Part shown: piece after piece, positions 28,350-38,288 of the stretch
Numbering within the stretch: the first letter of the stretch is position 1
How the letters are laid out: each line of letters starts with the position of its first letter
Origin: Massilia brevitalea
GTDB lineage: Bacteria; Pseudomonadota; Gammaproteobacteria; Burkholderiales; Burkholderiaceae_D
Assembly (NCBI RefSeq): GCF_030711405.1
Contig: NZ_JAULSI010000002.1
Location: 111,706 to 175,705 of the forward strand
Length of the DNA: 64,000 nucleotides
Direction of reading: 5' to 3'
The notes under the pieces: generated by a model
What the model was told of the DNA's origin: nothing
Databases searched by the model: none
The model's input: the letters and a program-made list of their open reading frames with translations, nothing else
Made by a program: the position numbers and the translations under genes

Positions 28350-30155
28350 TTATTGCGTCAGCAGGCGCACGTCGACGATCTCGAAGCGATAGTCGCCCGG
28401 TTGCGGACCGGCGTTAAATCCTAACATGGTCACGGTGGCCGGATCGATGCCTTTCAGCTCGCGCAAGGCTACGCTGACTTCGGCCCATTCCGGGCCTGTC
28501 GTGAACGATTGCGCGCCCGGGGTCGGCACGCCCTGCGACATGGCGATCATCTGGTAGGTCCTGCCGTCGCCGCGCACCTTGAAGCGCACCGTTTTCACGG
28601 CGCTGAAGTCGGCAGGCGCCATCGGCTGCGCCCCCGGCATGAAGGCCAGGCCGGCCCAGGCGAAAGGCAGGCCCGGCGCCACTGTCGCGTCGACCGCCAG
28701 CGGCACCTGGCCATCCGCCAGCGCCTGGCCCGGGGTCAGGACCACGGTCGATTTGGCGCCTGCAAAACTGTCGGTCGAGGCGCTCCAGCCCATGCCGATC
28801 GGGCTGGCCAGGCGCTGCGCGCTGAACTGGCTGATGCGGCCATCCGGCGGCAATGCCAGGCCCTTGCCTGCCCCCCGCTGGGGCGCCTGCGCCGCCTTGG
28901 CCACCTGCTGGCGCTGGCGCTCGCGCAGGCCGTTGGCGCTGGCGCCGTCCTTCCACACCTCGACGATGCGGCGCGTGGCCAGGATGTCGGCCGCCGGATT
29001 GCCCTCCACCAGCAGCAGGTCGGCCTTGTAGCCCTGTGCGATGCGCCCGCGCTTGCCCAGCCTGAAGACCTGGGCCGGCACGCTGGTGGCCGCCGCCAGC
29101 GCCTGCGCCGGCGTCAGGCCGGCGTCGACCAGCGCCTTCAGCTCGCGGTGCATGCTCACGCCATACTGGGTGCCGGGATTGCCGGCGTCGGTCCCGGCCA
29201 GCACCGGTACGCCGGCTTGTATCAATGCCGCGGTCACGGCTTTCGGTGCAGCCAGCAGCTCGGCGCGTTCCTTGTTGCCGTAGTGGGTCTTCAGGGGCGC
29301 CTGGGCATCCTTGTCGAGCAGGCCTGCCAGGCCCGGGTCGGCCAGCAAATCGTCGCCGCGCCAGCCGGCCATGCTTTCCAGGACCGCGAAGGTCGGGATC
29401 ACGAAGGCGCCCTCCCTGCGCGCCAGCCGCGCCAGTCCCGCCGCATCGCTCGACGCGGCCGGGAACAGGTGCACCAGGCCGTCGGCGCCGGCTTCCAGCA
29501 TGGCGCGCGCATCCTGCTCGTTGCCGATGTGGACCACGGCCAGCTTGCCGCGCAGGTGGGCCGCATCGATCACCGCCTTCGCCGTGGCCAGGCTGATCGA
29601 CTGCATGCCGTAGCCGCCACCCATCACGATCTTGATGAAGTCCGAGCCTTCGGCGATGCGGGCGTCGACAAAGGCCTGGGCCTGTTCCGGTCCGGTGATC
29701 GTCGGGATGAGCAGGCCGAACTGCGTGCCGTGGCCGTTCGGCGCGGTGACCAGGGTGCCGGCCGAGAACAGGTCTGCATGGTCGTGGCGGCTGCCCTGCG
29801 CCATCTCCTGTTTGGCCGCCTTCATCAGCTCGATGTCGGTGAACATGTCGACCTGGGTGGTCACGCCGAACAGCACCGGCAGCTCCTGCCAGCGGAAGGC
29901 ATGGGTGTGGGCGTCGATCAGGCCCGGCAGCAGGGTGCGGCCGGCGCCGCTCACGATGCGCGCCCCTTGCGGCGCCGCGCCGCGAAAATTCGCATCGAGG
30001 ATGGTGGCGCCGTCGAACAGCACCGAGCGGCGCTCGTGCACGGCCTTGCCGTCGAAGACGCGCACGTCCTGCACCAGGGTGGCGGCGGCGAGTGCGTACG
30101 AGCTGGTGGCCAGGCCGGCGCACAGCAGCAGGGTTACCGGGATGATCCGCTTCAT
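28350..30155 (-). CDS. exported amidohydrolase with C-terminal CIA30-like domain (second of tandem pair)
   Basis: A 601-residue protein with a Sec signal (IIPVTLLLCAGLATSSYALA). The amidohydrolase barrel has the HxH motif in LLPGLIDAHTHAF (His83/His85), HIGNEQDA, HLFPAA and AGTDAGNPGTQYG (metal Asp), then the composite-domain segment KADLLLVEGNPAADI. The C-terminal ~150 residues (from SPIGMGWSASTDSFAG) look like a CIA30/carbohydrate-binding jelly roll, with VRFKVRGDGRTYQM and PGDYRFEIVDVRLL. The substrate is unknown; imidazolonepropionase-like and prolidase-like subtypes are candidates. The start overlaps the stop of its paralogue (ATGA). Confidence 0.88.
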   Translation of the reverse strand: MKRIIPVTLLLCAGLATSSYALAAATLVQDVRVFDGKAVHERRSVLFDGATILDANFRGAAPQGARIVSGAGRTLLPGLIDAHTHAFRWQELPVLFGVTTQVDMFTDIELMKAAKQEMAQGSRHDHADLFSAGTLVTAPNGHGTQFGLLIPTITGPEQAQAFVDARIAEGSDFIKIVMGGGYGMQSISLATAKAVIDAAHLRGKLAVVHIGNEQDARAMLEAGADGLVHLFPAASSDAAGLARLARREGAFVIPTFAVLESMAGWRGDDLLADPGLAGLLDKDAQAPLKTHYGNKERAELLAAPKAVTAALIQAGVPVLAGTDAGNPGTQYGVSMHRELKALVDAGLTPAQALAAATSVPAQVFRLGKRGRIAQGYKADLLLVEGNPAADILATRRIVEVWKDGASANGLRERQRQQVAKAAQAPQRGAGKGLALPPDGRISQFSAQRLASPIGMGWSASTDSFAGAKSTVVLTPGQALADGQVPLAVDATVAPGLPFAWAGLAFMPGAQPMAPADFSAVKTVRFKVRGDGRTYQMIAMSQGVPTPGAQSFTTGPEWAEVSVALRELKGIDPATVTMLGFNAGPQPGDYRFEIVDVRLLTQ

Positions 30156-31990
30156 GGTGCACTTCCGGCGGCCTGGCCTGCGCCTTCGAGCAGGCGCACG
30201 TCGGCGATCTCGAATCGGTAGTCGCCGGGTTCCGGGCCGGCGTTGAAGCCGATCATGGTCACCAGGGCCGGATCGACGCCGGCGAAGCGGGTCAGCGGCA
30301 CGACCACTTCCTGCCACTGCGCGCGGGCCGTGAACGGCACGGTCGCGGGGATCGTCACACCTTGCGACAGCATGCTGACCGTATAGCGTCCGCCATCGCC
30401 GCGTACGCGAAAGCGCAGTTCCTTGGCGGCGCTCAGGTTGGCCGGCTGCATCTGCTGCGCGCCGGGTGCGAAGTACAGGCCGGCCCAGGGATATGGAAAG
30501 CCCGGCACGATCTTCGCCGTCACTGCCACCGCTTCCTGGCCGCCCTCGCCCGGCACGACCTGCAGCGTCGCGCTCGACTTCCCGCCCATCATGCTGTCGT
30601 AGGAAGCGCCCCATCCCTTGCCGAAGGGGCTGGCCAGCTTGTCCTTGCCGAACAGGCTGATGCGGCCGTCGGGCGGCAGGCGCACCGGGGCCAGGCCGGG
30701 CACGGTGTTTTCCTGCGCCACCCGCGCGCGCTGGCGTTCGCGCAGCGGCGCGGCGCTCTCGCCATCCTTCCACACCTCGACGATGCGGCGCGTGGCCGCG
30801 ATGTCCGCCAGCGGATTGCCCTCCACCAGCAGCAGGTCGGCCTTGTAGCCGTCGGCGATGTGTCCGCGCTGGCCAAGGCGGAACAGACGCGCCGGCGCGC
30901 TGGTGGCGGCGGCCAGCGCTTCGCCCGGCGTGAGGCCGGCCGCGACCAGCGCCGCCAGTTCGTGGTGCATGCTGACGCCGTACTGGGTGCCCGGGTTGCC
31001 GGCATCGGTCCCGGCCAGCACCGGCACGCCGGCGCGGCGCAGCGCCGCCGTCACCGCCTTTGGCGCCGTCAGCAGGGCCGGCATCGGCGACTGGCCGTAG
31101 CTCGCCTTCAGGGGCAGCGCCTGTTCCTTGTCGAGCAGGCTGGCCAGGGCGGGATCGGCCAGCAGCTCGTCCGGCTTGACGCCGGCCATGCTCTCGAGCG
31201 CCGAGAAGGTCGGCACCACGAAGGCCCGCCTGGCGCCGGCCAGCTTTGCCAGCGCCGCGGCGTCGCCCGCGCTGATCGTGCTGCCGACGAACAGGTGCAC
31301 CAGGCCGTCGGCGCCGGCGTCCAGCGCGGCGCGCGCGTTCTCCGGCGTGCTGACATGGACCACGGCCAGCTTGCCGCGCCGGTGCGCCGCCTCGATCAGG
31401 GCTTTCACGGTCGGCAGGTCGAGAGTGGCCATGCGCTGCGCGCCATGCCCGCTCTCGAGCACGATCTTGATGAAGTGCGAGCCTTCGGCGATGCGGGCGT
31501 CGACAAAGCCTTGCGCCTCGGCCGGCGTGGCGAGCGTCGGGATCGCCATGCCGAACTGGGTGCCGTGGCCGCCCTTGGCCGTGGCCAGGGTGCCGGCCGA
31601 GAACATGTCGGCGCGCTGCGTGTTCTTCCCGGCCGCCATCGCCGCGCGCATGTCCTGCATCACCTGCACGCCGGTGAACATGTCGACCTGGGTGGTCACG
31701 CCGAACAGCAGCGGCAGGTCGAGATAGCGGAAGGCGTGCACGTGCGAATCGATCAGGCCCGGCAGCAGGGTGCGGCCGGCGCCGTCGACGATGCGCGCGC
31801 CTTGCGGCGCCGCGCCGCGGTAGTCCGCGCTCTTGATGGTGGCGCCGTCGAACAGCACCGAGCGGCGCTCGTGCACGGCCTCGCCGTCGAAGACGCGGAC
31901 GTTCTGGACCAGGGTGGCGGCGGCCAGCGCCTGGCTGCCGGCGGCCAGGCCGGTGCACAGCAGCAGGTACTTCAGGGTGGCAGGTTTCAT
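30152..31990 (-). CDS. exported amidohydrolase with C-terminal CIA30-like domain (first of tandem pair)
   Basis: A 612-residue paralogue of the next gene, collinear along its whole length. It has the signal YLLLCTGLAAGSQALA, HxH in LLPGLIDSHVHAF (His83/His85), HVSTPENARAALDAGADG, HLFVGS and AGTDAGNPGTQYG. The composite segment KADLLLVEGNPLADI and a CIA30-like C-terminus (SPFGKGWGASYDSMMGGKSS, LRFRVRGDGGRYTV, PGDYRFEIADVRLLEG) follow. Predicted to be periplasmic. Fusion of an amidohydrolase to this accessory domain suggests action on a bound or polymeric substrate. This is inference; no catalytic specificity can be read. Confidence 0.88.
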   Translation of the reverse strand: MKPATLKYLLLCTGLAAGSQALAAATLVQNVRVFDGEAVHERRSVLFDGATIKSADYRGAAPQGARIVDGAGRTLLPGLIDSHVHAFRYLDLPLLFGVTTQVDMFTGVQVMQDMRAAMAAGKNTQRADMFSAGTLATAKGGHGTQFGMAIPTLATPAEAQGFVDARIAEGSHFIKIVLESGHGAQRMATLDLPTVKALIEAAHRRGKLAVVHVSTPENARAALDAGADGLVHLFVGSTISAGDAAALAKLAGARRAFVVPTFSALESMAGVKPDELLADPALASLLDKEQALPLKASYGQSPMPALLTAPKAVTAALRRAGVPVLAGTDAGNPGTQYGVSMHHELAALVAAGLTPGEALAAATSAPARLFRLGQRGHIADGYKADLLLVEGNPLADIAATRRIVEVWKDGESAAPLRERQRARVAQENTVPGLAPVRLPPDGRISLFGKDKLASPFGKGWGASYDSMMGGKSSATLQVVPGEGGQEAVAVTAKIVPGFPYPWAGLYFAPGAQQMQPANLSAAKELRFRVRGDGGRYTVSMLSQGVTIPATVPFTARAQWQEVVVPLTRFAGVDPALVTMIGFNAGPEPGDYRFEIADVRLLEGAGQAAGSAP

Positions 31991-32081
31991 CGGTCTCTCC
32001 CGGTAGTTGGTATGAGCCGATTATGCGGATGCCGCGGCGGCGGCGGCAGAAGCAAGCGCCACCACTTTGGGGTGACAAATG

Positions 32082-32536
32082 TCAGGTGCGTGGCCGCTGG
32101 CGCGCCAGGTGGCGGTCGAGGGCGTTGGCAAAGTTTTGCCGGTCGGCCTGGCTGAAGGCCGGCGGCCCGCCGGTGTCGACGCCGCCGCTGCGCAGTTCTT
32201 CCATGAAGGCGCGCATGGTCAGCTGCTGGGCGATGGTGTCTTTCGTGTAGAAGTCGCCGCGCGGATTGAGTGCGTAGCCGCCCTTCTCCAGCACCTGCGC
32301 CGCCAGCGGAATGTCGCCGGTGACGACCAGGTCGCCCGCAGCCAGGCGTTCGACGATCTCGGCGTCGGCCACATCGGCCCCGCTCGGCACCTGCAGCGCG
32401 CGGATGAACTTCGAACCCGGCACGCGCATCAGCTGGTTCGCCACCAGCGTCACCTGGATCTGCGTGCGCTCGGCCACCCGGTACAGGATGTCCTTGATCA
32501 CGCCGGGGCAGGCGTCGGCGTCGACCCAGATCTGCA

Positions 32537-32537
<1 letters not shown>
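32082..32537 (-). CDS. yaiI: UPF0178 (YaiI/YqxD) family protein
   Basis: A 151-residue cytoplasmic protein with the PIN-like signature [40 protein letters not shown] and the C-terminal [20 protein letters not shown]. The family is widely conserved and of uncertain function; the acidic residues suggest a nuclease fold. The ATG overlaps the ruvB stop (TGATG); a GTG codon directly in front gives one extra residue but is less likely. Confidence 0.93.
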
Positions 32538-33598
<1,061 letters not shown>

Positions 33599-33629
33599 TA
33601 CTGATTTTCGTAAATCTGATTAGTTGCCA

Positions 33630-33681
33630 GGGTCTGCCTTGCAAGGCAGACCCGTTCCGCAGGCGTGCGGCATGCCGCACG
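33630..33681. repeat. two adjacent perfect palindromes between ruvA and ruvB
   Basis: The first is a 24-base perfect palindrome (33630-33653; half GGGTCTGCCTTG), the second an 18-base perfect palindrome CGTGCGGCATGCCGCACG (33664-33681). They are 10 bases apart and fill most of the ruvA-ruvB gap. Neither is followed by a T-run on the coding strand, so they are not simple terminators. Confidence 0.8.
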
Positions 33682-33692
33682 AAACCCCTGCT

Positions 33693-34274
33693 TCACCCTT
33701 TGGACAGCGCCTTCAGGGCGAACTTGATGCCGTCGGAAACGCTCGCGCCTTCGGGCAGGTTCTTGGTGGAGAGCAGCGCTTCCTTGTCAGAATACCCCAA
33801 AGCGATCAGGGCGTTCATCACGTCGGCTTGCGTGTCGTCGCGCGGCGCGCCGCCGCCGACGATGCCGATGTCGGCGCCCAGCTTGCCCTTCAGCTCCAGC
33901 AGCAGGCGTTCGGCGGTCTTCTTGCCGATGCCGGGAATTTTCACCAGGCGCCCGGCTTCCTGCAGGGTCACGGCCTGGGCCAGGTCGGCCACCGACATGC
34001 CGGACAAGATGCCCAGCGCGGTGCGCGCGCCGACGCCGGTAATCTTGATCAACTGGCGGAACAGGGCGCGCTCGCTGGCGGTGCCGAAGCCGAACAGCAA
34101 ATGGGCATCCTCGCGGATTGCCTGGTGCGTGAACAGCACGACCTTTTCGCCGGTATGCGGCAGGTTGTAGTAGGTGCTCATCGGCACGTCGACTTCATAG
34201 CCGACGCCGTTGCAGTCGACCAGCAATTGCGGCGGCACTTTTTCGAGCAGGATTCCGGAGATGCGACCAATCAT
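33693..34274 (-). CDS. ruvA: Holliday junction-binding protein RuvA
   Basis: A 193-residue protein that binds Holliday junctions as a tetramer and loads RuvB. It begins [20 protein letters not shown], has the OB-fold N-domain with an acidic turn, two helix-hairpin-helix motifs ([13 protein letters not shown] and [16 protein letters not shown]) and the C-terminal RuvB-contacting domain ([15 protein letters not shown]). It is 33 bp downstream of ruvC, giving a ruvC-A-B-yaiI unit. Confidence 0.98.
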   Translation of the reverse strand: MIGRISGILLEKVPPQLLVDCNGVGYEVDVPMSTYYNLPHTGEKVVLFTHQAIREDAHLLFGFGTASERALFRQLIKITGVGARTALGILSGMSVADLAQAVTLQEAGRLVKIPGIGKKTAERLLLELKGKLGADIGIVGGGAPRDDTQADVMNALIALGYSDKEALLSTKNLPEGASVSDGIKFALKALSKG

Positions 34275-34307
34275 GTTGGGCCTTTTTATATTGTATGGAT
34301 GCGTTGC

Positions 34308-34844
34308 TTAGACCAGGCGGCCGCGTTTCATGCGCAGGCCGGTCATCTGCGGACCGAGCGCGCCAAGCATGGCCAGCGTGTCGTAGTTGTTCGCATGGCA
34401 GATCGCCACGCCGAGGGCGTCGGCCGCGTCGGAACCGGGCAGGCCGGGCAGCGTGAGCAGGCGCGAGACCATGTCCTGCACCTGCGGCTTGGCCGCCTTG
34501 CCGGTGCCGACCACGGCCTGCTTGATCTGGGTCGGCGAATACTCCGCCACGTCGAGGTCGAAGCCGACCAGTGCGCTAATCGCCGCGCCGCGCGCCTGGC
34601 CGAGCAGCAGCGTGGACTGCGGATTCACGTTGACGAACACCTTTTCGATGGCCGCGCAGGCCGGCTGGTAGGTGGCGACGATCTCGCGCACGCCATCGAG
34701 GATGATCTTCAGGCGTGGGGGCAAGGCCCCTTCCAGACCGGTCTTGATGGTGCCCGAGGCGATGTAGCGCAATTTGCTGCCGTGCTTTTCAATGACGCCA
34801 AAGCCGGTCGTGCGCAAGCCAGGGTCGATGCCGAGAATAATCAT
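34308..34844 (-). CDS. ruvC: Holliday junction resolvase RuvC
   Basis: A 178-residue RNase H-fold endonuclease that resolves junctions processed by RuvAB. It begins [19 protein letters not shown] (catalytic Asp7), with [20 protein letters not shown] (Glu), [21 protein letters not shown] and the final acidic motif [13 protein letters not shown]. It is the first gene of the ruv operon. Confidence 0.98.
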   Translation of the reverse strand: MIILGIDPGLRTTGFGVIEKHGSKLRYIASGTIKTGLEGALPPRLKIILDGVREIVATYQPACAAIEKVFVNVNPQSTLLLGQARGAAISALVGFDLDVAEYSPTQIKQAVVGTGKAAKPQVQDMVSRLLTLPGLPGSDAADALGVAICHANNYDTLAMLGALGPQMTGLRMKRGRLV

Positions 34845-34983
34845 TATCGAATGTTATACCGGCCAGCAAGGTTCGTGGGAAAAATACTGTGTATAAACAC
34901 AGGTTTGCATCGGATTGTTGCCGGATACGTTACAACAAAACCGTGTGCGGGTGGCGCGCTATGCTTTGGCCCGACGGTAGAAA

Positions 34984-35055
34984 CGTAGGGTGGGCACTTG
35001 TGCCCACGCGGTCTCACAGGCAGAGCATCCGCGTGGGCACAAGTGCCCACCCTAC
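34984..35055. repeat. inverted pair of GGGTGGGCAC palindromic repeats (BIME-like)
   Basis: Unit 1 (34984-35011) is CGTAGGGTGGGCACTTGTGC followed by CCACGCGG; unit 2 (35029-35055) is its reverse complement, 17 bases away. Each unit has an inner palindrome (GTGGGCAC/GTGCCCAC), and the two can also pair as one long hairpin. It lies between ruvC and the purH 3' end. Related units occur at 44135-44213, 53211-53244 and 58968-59180. Confidence 0.85.
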
Positions 35056-35111
35056 CAACCCGGCCGAGCCAACAATATCAATGCAACCCGGCCGAGCAAA
35101 CAATATCAATG
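35056..35111. repeat. two tandem 28-bp direct repeats at the purH 3' end
   Basis: The unit CAACCCGGCCGAGC(C/A)AACA plus ATATCAATG occurs at 35056-35083 and 35084-35111 with a single mismatch. The second copy contains the purH stop codon (TCA at 35106-35108 on the plus strand), so the duplication reaches into the coding end. Confidence 0.85.
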
Positions 35112-36704
35112 ACGGAAGTGACGCGTCCCGGTGTACAGCATGACAACACCGCGCTCATCGGCCGCATCGATTACTTCCTGGTCGCGCATCGAGCCGCCCG
35201 GGTGAATGACGCAGGTCGCGCCGGCATCGACCACCACGTCCAGGCCATCGCGGAACGGGAAGAAGGCATCCGACGCCACCGCCGAACCAGCCAAGGACAG
35301 GCCTGCATTCTGCGCCTTGATCGAGGCGATGCGCGCCGAGTCGATGCGGCTCATTTGCCCTGCCCCCACGCCCAGGGTCATGCCGTTACCGCAGAACACG
35401 ATGGCATTTGACTTGACGAACTTGGCCACGCGCCAGGCGAACATCAAATCCTGCAACTGCTGCTGGGTCGGCTGCTTTTTCGACACGACGCGCAGTTCGT
35501 CCAGGCCCACATTTTTCGCATCCGGCGACTGCACCAGCAGGCCGCCGCCGACGCGCTTGACGTCCCAGGCGTTCTGGCCCAGGCCCAATGGAATTTCCAG
35601 CAGGCGCACGTTCTGCTTGGCAGCCATGATCTGGCGTGCCTCGGCGGTGAACGACGGTGCGATCAGCACTTCGACAAACAGTTTCGCCAGCGCCTCGGCC
35701 GCACGGCCGTCGACTTCCACATTGAAGGCGATGATGCCGCCGAAAGCCGAGGTCGGATCGGTCTGCAACGCGCGCGAGTAGGCGTCCAGCGCATCGGCGC
35801 CGATTGCCACGCCGCAGGGATTGGCATGCTTGACGATCACGCAACCGGCTGCTTGCGCAGTGTTGCCCAGCGAGCCGCCCAGCGACTTCACGCATTCCCA
35901 GGCCGCATCGGCGTCGGCGATGTTGTTGTACGACAGTTCCTTGCCCTGCAGCTGGCGGTAGTTGGCCAGCGCGCCGTCGATGCTGACGATGTCGCGGTAG
36001 AACGCGGCGCCCTGGTGCGGGTTTTCGCCGTAGCGCATGTCCTGCATTTTTTCAAACGACATGTTGATCGTCTGCGGGTAGCTGGAACGGGTGGCGTGCT
36101 GCTTGTCTTCGCCCAGGCTGGTCAGGTAGTTGGTGATGGCGCCGTCGTATTGCGCGGTGTGCGCAAACACTTTCTTGGCCAGGCGGAACTTGGTGTCGTA
36201 GCCGACCGCGCCGGCGGCAGCACCGGTGCCTTTCATTTCCGCCAGCACCACGCCGTAATCGGCCGGGTCGACGATCACGACCACGTCCTTGTGGTTCTTG
36301 GCCGCCGAACGCAGCATGGTCGGGCCACCGATGTCGATGTTCTCGATCGCGTCTTCCAGCGAGCACTCGGCTTTGGCCACTGTCTGCTGGAAGGGATACA
36401 GGTTCACCACTACCATGTCGATCTGCGGAATGCCGTGCTCTTCCAGCTTGGACACGTGCTCGGGGAAATCGCGGCGCGCGAGGATGCCGCCGTGGACCTT
36501 CGGGTGCAGGGTCTTCACGCGGCCATCGAGCATTTCCGGGAAGCCGGTGTAGTCGGCAACTTCAGTCACCGGCACGCCATTGTCCTGCAGCAGTTTGGCG
36601 GTGCCGCCGGTCGACAGGATGTTCACGCCGAGCGCAGACAGCGCGCGCGCAAAATCGAGCACGCCGGTCTTGTCGGAGACGGAAATGAGAGCTTGTTTGA
36701 TCAT
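35106..36704 (-). CDS. purH: bifunctional AICAR formyltransferase/IMP cyclohydrolase PurH
   Basis: Carries out the last two steps of IMP synthesis. The 532-residue protein has the N-terminal MGS-like cyclohydrolase domain ([43 protein letters not shown]) and the C-terminal transformylase domain ([41 protein letters not shown] and the terminal [14 protein letters not shown]). A longer frame exists, but homology starts at ATG 36704. It follows fis by 90 bp in the dusB-fis-purH cluster typical of Burkholderiales. Confidence 0.98.
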   Translation of the reverse strand: MIKQALISVSDKTGVLDFARALSALGVNILSTGGTAKLLQDNGVPVTEVADYTGFPEMLDGRVKTLHPKVHGGILARRDFPEHVSKLEEHGIPQIDMVVVNLYPFQQTVAKAECSLEDAIENIDIGGPTMLRSAAKNHKDVVVIVDPADYGVVLAEMKGTGAAAGAVGYDTKFRLAKKVFAHTAQYDGAITNYLTSLGEDKQHATRSSYPQTINMSFEKMQDMRYGENPHQGAAFYRDIVSIDGALANYRQLQGKELSYNNIADADAAWECVKSLGGSLGNTAQAAGCVIVKHANPCGVAIGADALDAYSRALQTDPTSAFGGIIAFNVEVDGRAAEALAKLFVEVLIAPSFTAEARQIMAAKQNVRLLEIPLGLGQNAWDVKRVGGGLLVQSPDAKNVGLDELRVVSKKQPTQQQLQDLMFAWRVAKFVKSNAIVFCGNGMTLGVGAGQMSRIDSARIASIKAQNAGLSLAGSAVASDAFFPFRDGLDVVVDAGATCVIHPGGSMRDQEVIDAADERGVVMLYTGTRHFRH

Positions 36705-36794
36705 GGGAGTGGCCACGGTTGATGAAAATTCTGTGCGGATTGGAGGCACGCCATACTGGCCGCGCCCGCGCACGGCCACTCGTGCCGGCAAGCG

Positions 36795-37028
36795 TTAGAG
36801 CAGTCCGTGCTCTTGCAGTTTCTTGCGCAGGGTATTGCGGTTGATGCCCAGCATCTGGGCCGCGTGCGACTGGTTGCCGTCGGCGCGCGTCATCACCACT
36901 TCGAGGATCGGCTTCTCGACGGTCATGACCATCATGTCGTAGATGTTCGTCGGCTTCTGCTCGCCCAGGTCATTGAAATAGTCCTCGAGGCTCTTCTGGA
37001 CAACTTCCTGGATACTCTCTTTGCTCAT
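36795..37028 (-). CDS. fis: Fis family nucleoid-associated DNA-binding protein
   Basis: A 77-residue protein. MSKESIQEVVQKSLEDYFND is followed by the Fis helix-turn-helix near the C-terminus, ADGNQSHAAQMLGINRNTLR and KKLQEHGLL. Short Fis homologues of this size are usual in betaproteobacteria. It binds and bends DNA and modulates recombination and growth-phase transcription. ATG 37028 was chosen over an upstream start that would add 14 non-conserved residues. It lies between dusB and purH, as in most relatives. Confidence 0.95.
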   Translation of the reverse strand: MSKESIQEVVQKSLEDYFNDLGEQKPTNIYDMMVMTVEKPILEVVMTRADGNQSHAAQMLGINRNTLRKKLQEHGLL

Positions 37029-37112
37029 GTCTGCTGCTTCATCCTGGTTAGTGTTTGCTTCGCCGCGCACGACGGCGACGTCCCCATTGTTATTCTTTTT
37101 GTCTGACTATTT

Positions 37113-38138
37113 TTATGCTGCTTGTGCCTCAACGGCAGGCTGCGCGGGCCGGTATTGTAACCGCTCCCCGAACCCCAGTTGAGATTGGAAGAATTTATCC
37201 ACCGCATCCAGCTGCTCGCTCGTGGATTCCATCCGGTTCATGCGCTGGCGGAATTCCTCGCCGCCAGGCAAATCCTCGACATACCAGCCGATGTGCTTGC
37301 GCGCCGTCCGTACGCCGACATATTCGCCATAGAAGGCGTAATGGGCCGGCAGATGCTCGTTCATGAGGTGGCGCACCTCTTCCACCAGCGGCGCCGGCAG
37401 CAATTCGCCGGTGCGCAGGTAATGGTCGATTTCGCGGCAGATCCAGGGCCGGCCCTGGGCGGCGCGGCCGATCATCACCGCATCGGCGCCCGTGTAGTCG
37501 AGCACGAATTTCGCCTTTTCCGGCGTCGTGATGTCGCCATTCGCCACTACCGGAATCCCGACCGCCGCCTTGACGGCGCGGATGGTGTCGTACTCGGCCT
37601 CGCCCTTGTAGCCGTCGGCGCGGGTGCGGCCATGCAGGGTCAGCATCTGGATGCCGGCCTGCTCGGCCATGCGCGCGATGGTCAGCGCGTTCCTGTTTTC
37701 GCGGTCCCAACCGGTGCGGAACTTCAGCGTCACCGGCACGTCTACCGCCTCGACCACGGCGTGCAGGATGCGTTCGACCAGGTCTTCGTGCTGCAGCAGG
37801 GCCGAACCGCACCAGCTGTTGCACACCTTTTTCACGGGGCAACCCATGTTGATGTCGATGATCTGAGCGCCGCGCTCGACGTTGTGGCGGGCGCAATCGG
37901 CCAGGTCCTGCGGGTCGGCGCCGGCGATCTGCACCGCCTTCGGCTCCATTTCGCCTTCGTGATCGGTGCGGCGGCTGGTCTTTTCGCTGGCCCACAGGCG
38001 CGGGTTCGAGGCCGCCATTTCCGATACCGCATAGCCGGCGCCGAGCTGCTTGCACAGCTGGCGGAACGGACGGTCGGTCACACCCGCCATGGGTGCGACA
38101 AAGACATTATTACGAAGTAAATACGGACCGATTTGCAC
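37113..38138 (-). CDS. dusB: tRNA dihydrouridine synthase DusB
   Basis: An FMN-dependent enzyme that reduces uridine to dihydrouridine in tRNA (U17 in E. coli DusB). The 341-residue protein has the N-terminal FMN segment VFVAPMAGVTDRPFRQLCKQ, the catalytic cysteine in INMGCPVKKV (Cys100), LHGRTRADGYKG, VANGDITTPE and VMIGRAAQGRPW, plus the C-terminal helical tRNA-binding domain. GTG 38138 is the start (VQIGPYLLRNN). It is the first gene upstream of fis. Confidence 0.96.
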   Translation of the reverse strand: MQIGPYLLRNNVFVAPMAGVTDRPFRQLCKQLGAGYAVSEMAASNPRLWASEKTSRRTDHEGEMEPKAVQIAGADPQDLADCARHNVERGAQIIDINMGCPVKKVCNSWCGSALLQHEDLVERILHAVVEAVDVPVTLKFRTGWDRENRNALTIARMAEQAGIQMLTLHGRTRADGYKGEAEYDTIRAVKAAVGIPVVANGDITTPEKAKFVLDYTGADAVMIGRAAQGRPWICREIDHYLRTGELLPAPLVEEVRHLMNEHLPAHYAFYGEYVGVRTARKHIGWYVEDLPGGEEFRQRMNRMESTSEQLDAVDKFFQSQLGFGERLQYRPAQPAVEAQAA

Positions 38139-38211
38139 AGCGGGAATGGGGAAAGAATTTGCGGGAACCTGCTATTTTACCCGAACCGCTGCTCAAATTA
38201 TCAGCAAAATT

Positions 38212-38231
38212 TGTCGCGAACTGTCGCGAAC
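38212..38231. repeat. tandem 10-bp repeat upstream of dusB
   Basis: TGTCGCGAAC occurs twice head-to-tail (38212-38221 and 38222-38231), about 75 bases before the dusB start. TAAAAT on the minus strand (revcomp 38174-38179) lies between the repeat and the gene and could be the -10, which would place the repeat at a plausible regulatory position. Confidence 0.5.
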
Positions 38232-38288
38232 GGCAGAATCCGTTGTAGACAGCAGGAAAAAAATTGGCTACAGCCGGTGCAATGCGAA

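Noticed and set aside
30156..32078. Extension of the second amidohydrolase frame to a 1242-residue protein
   Set aside because: The extra N-terminal half is the upstream paralogue read in the wrong frame. The real start at 30155 has a signal peptide and overlaps the paralogue's stop.
38212..38231. Tandem TGTCGCGAAC repeats as the start of a CRISPR array
   Set aside because: The repeats are directly adjacent, only 10 bp long and only two in number, with no spacers or cas genes.
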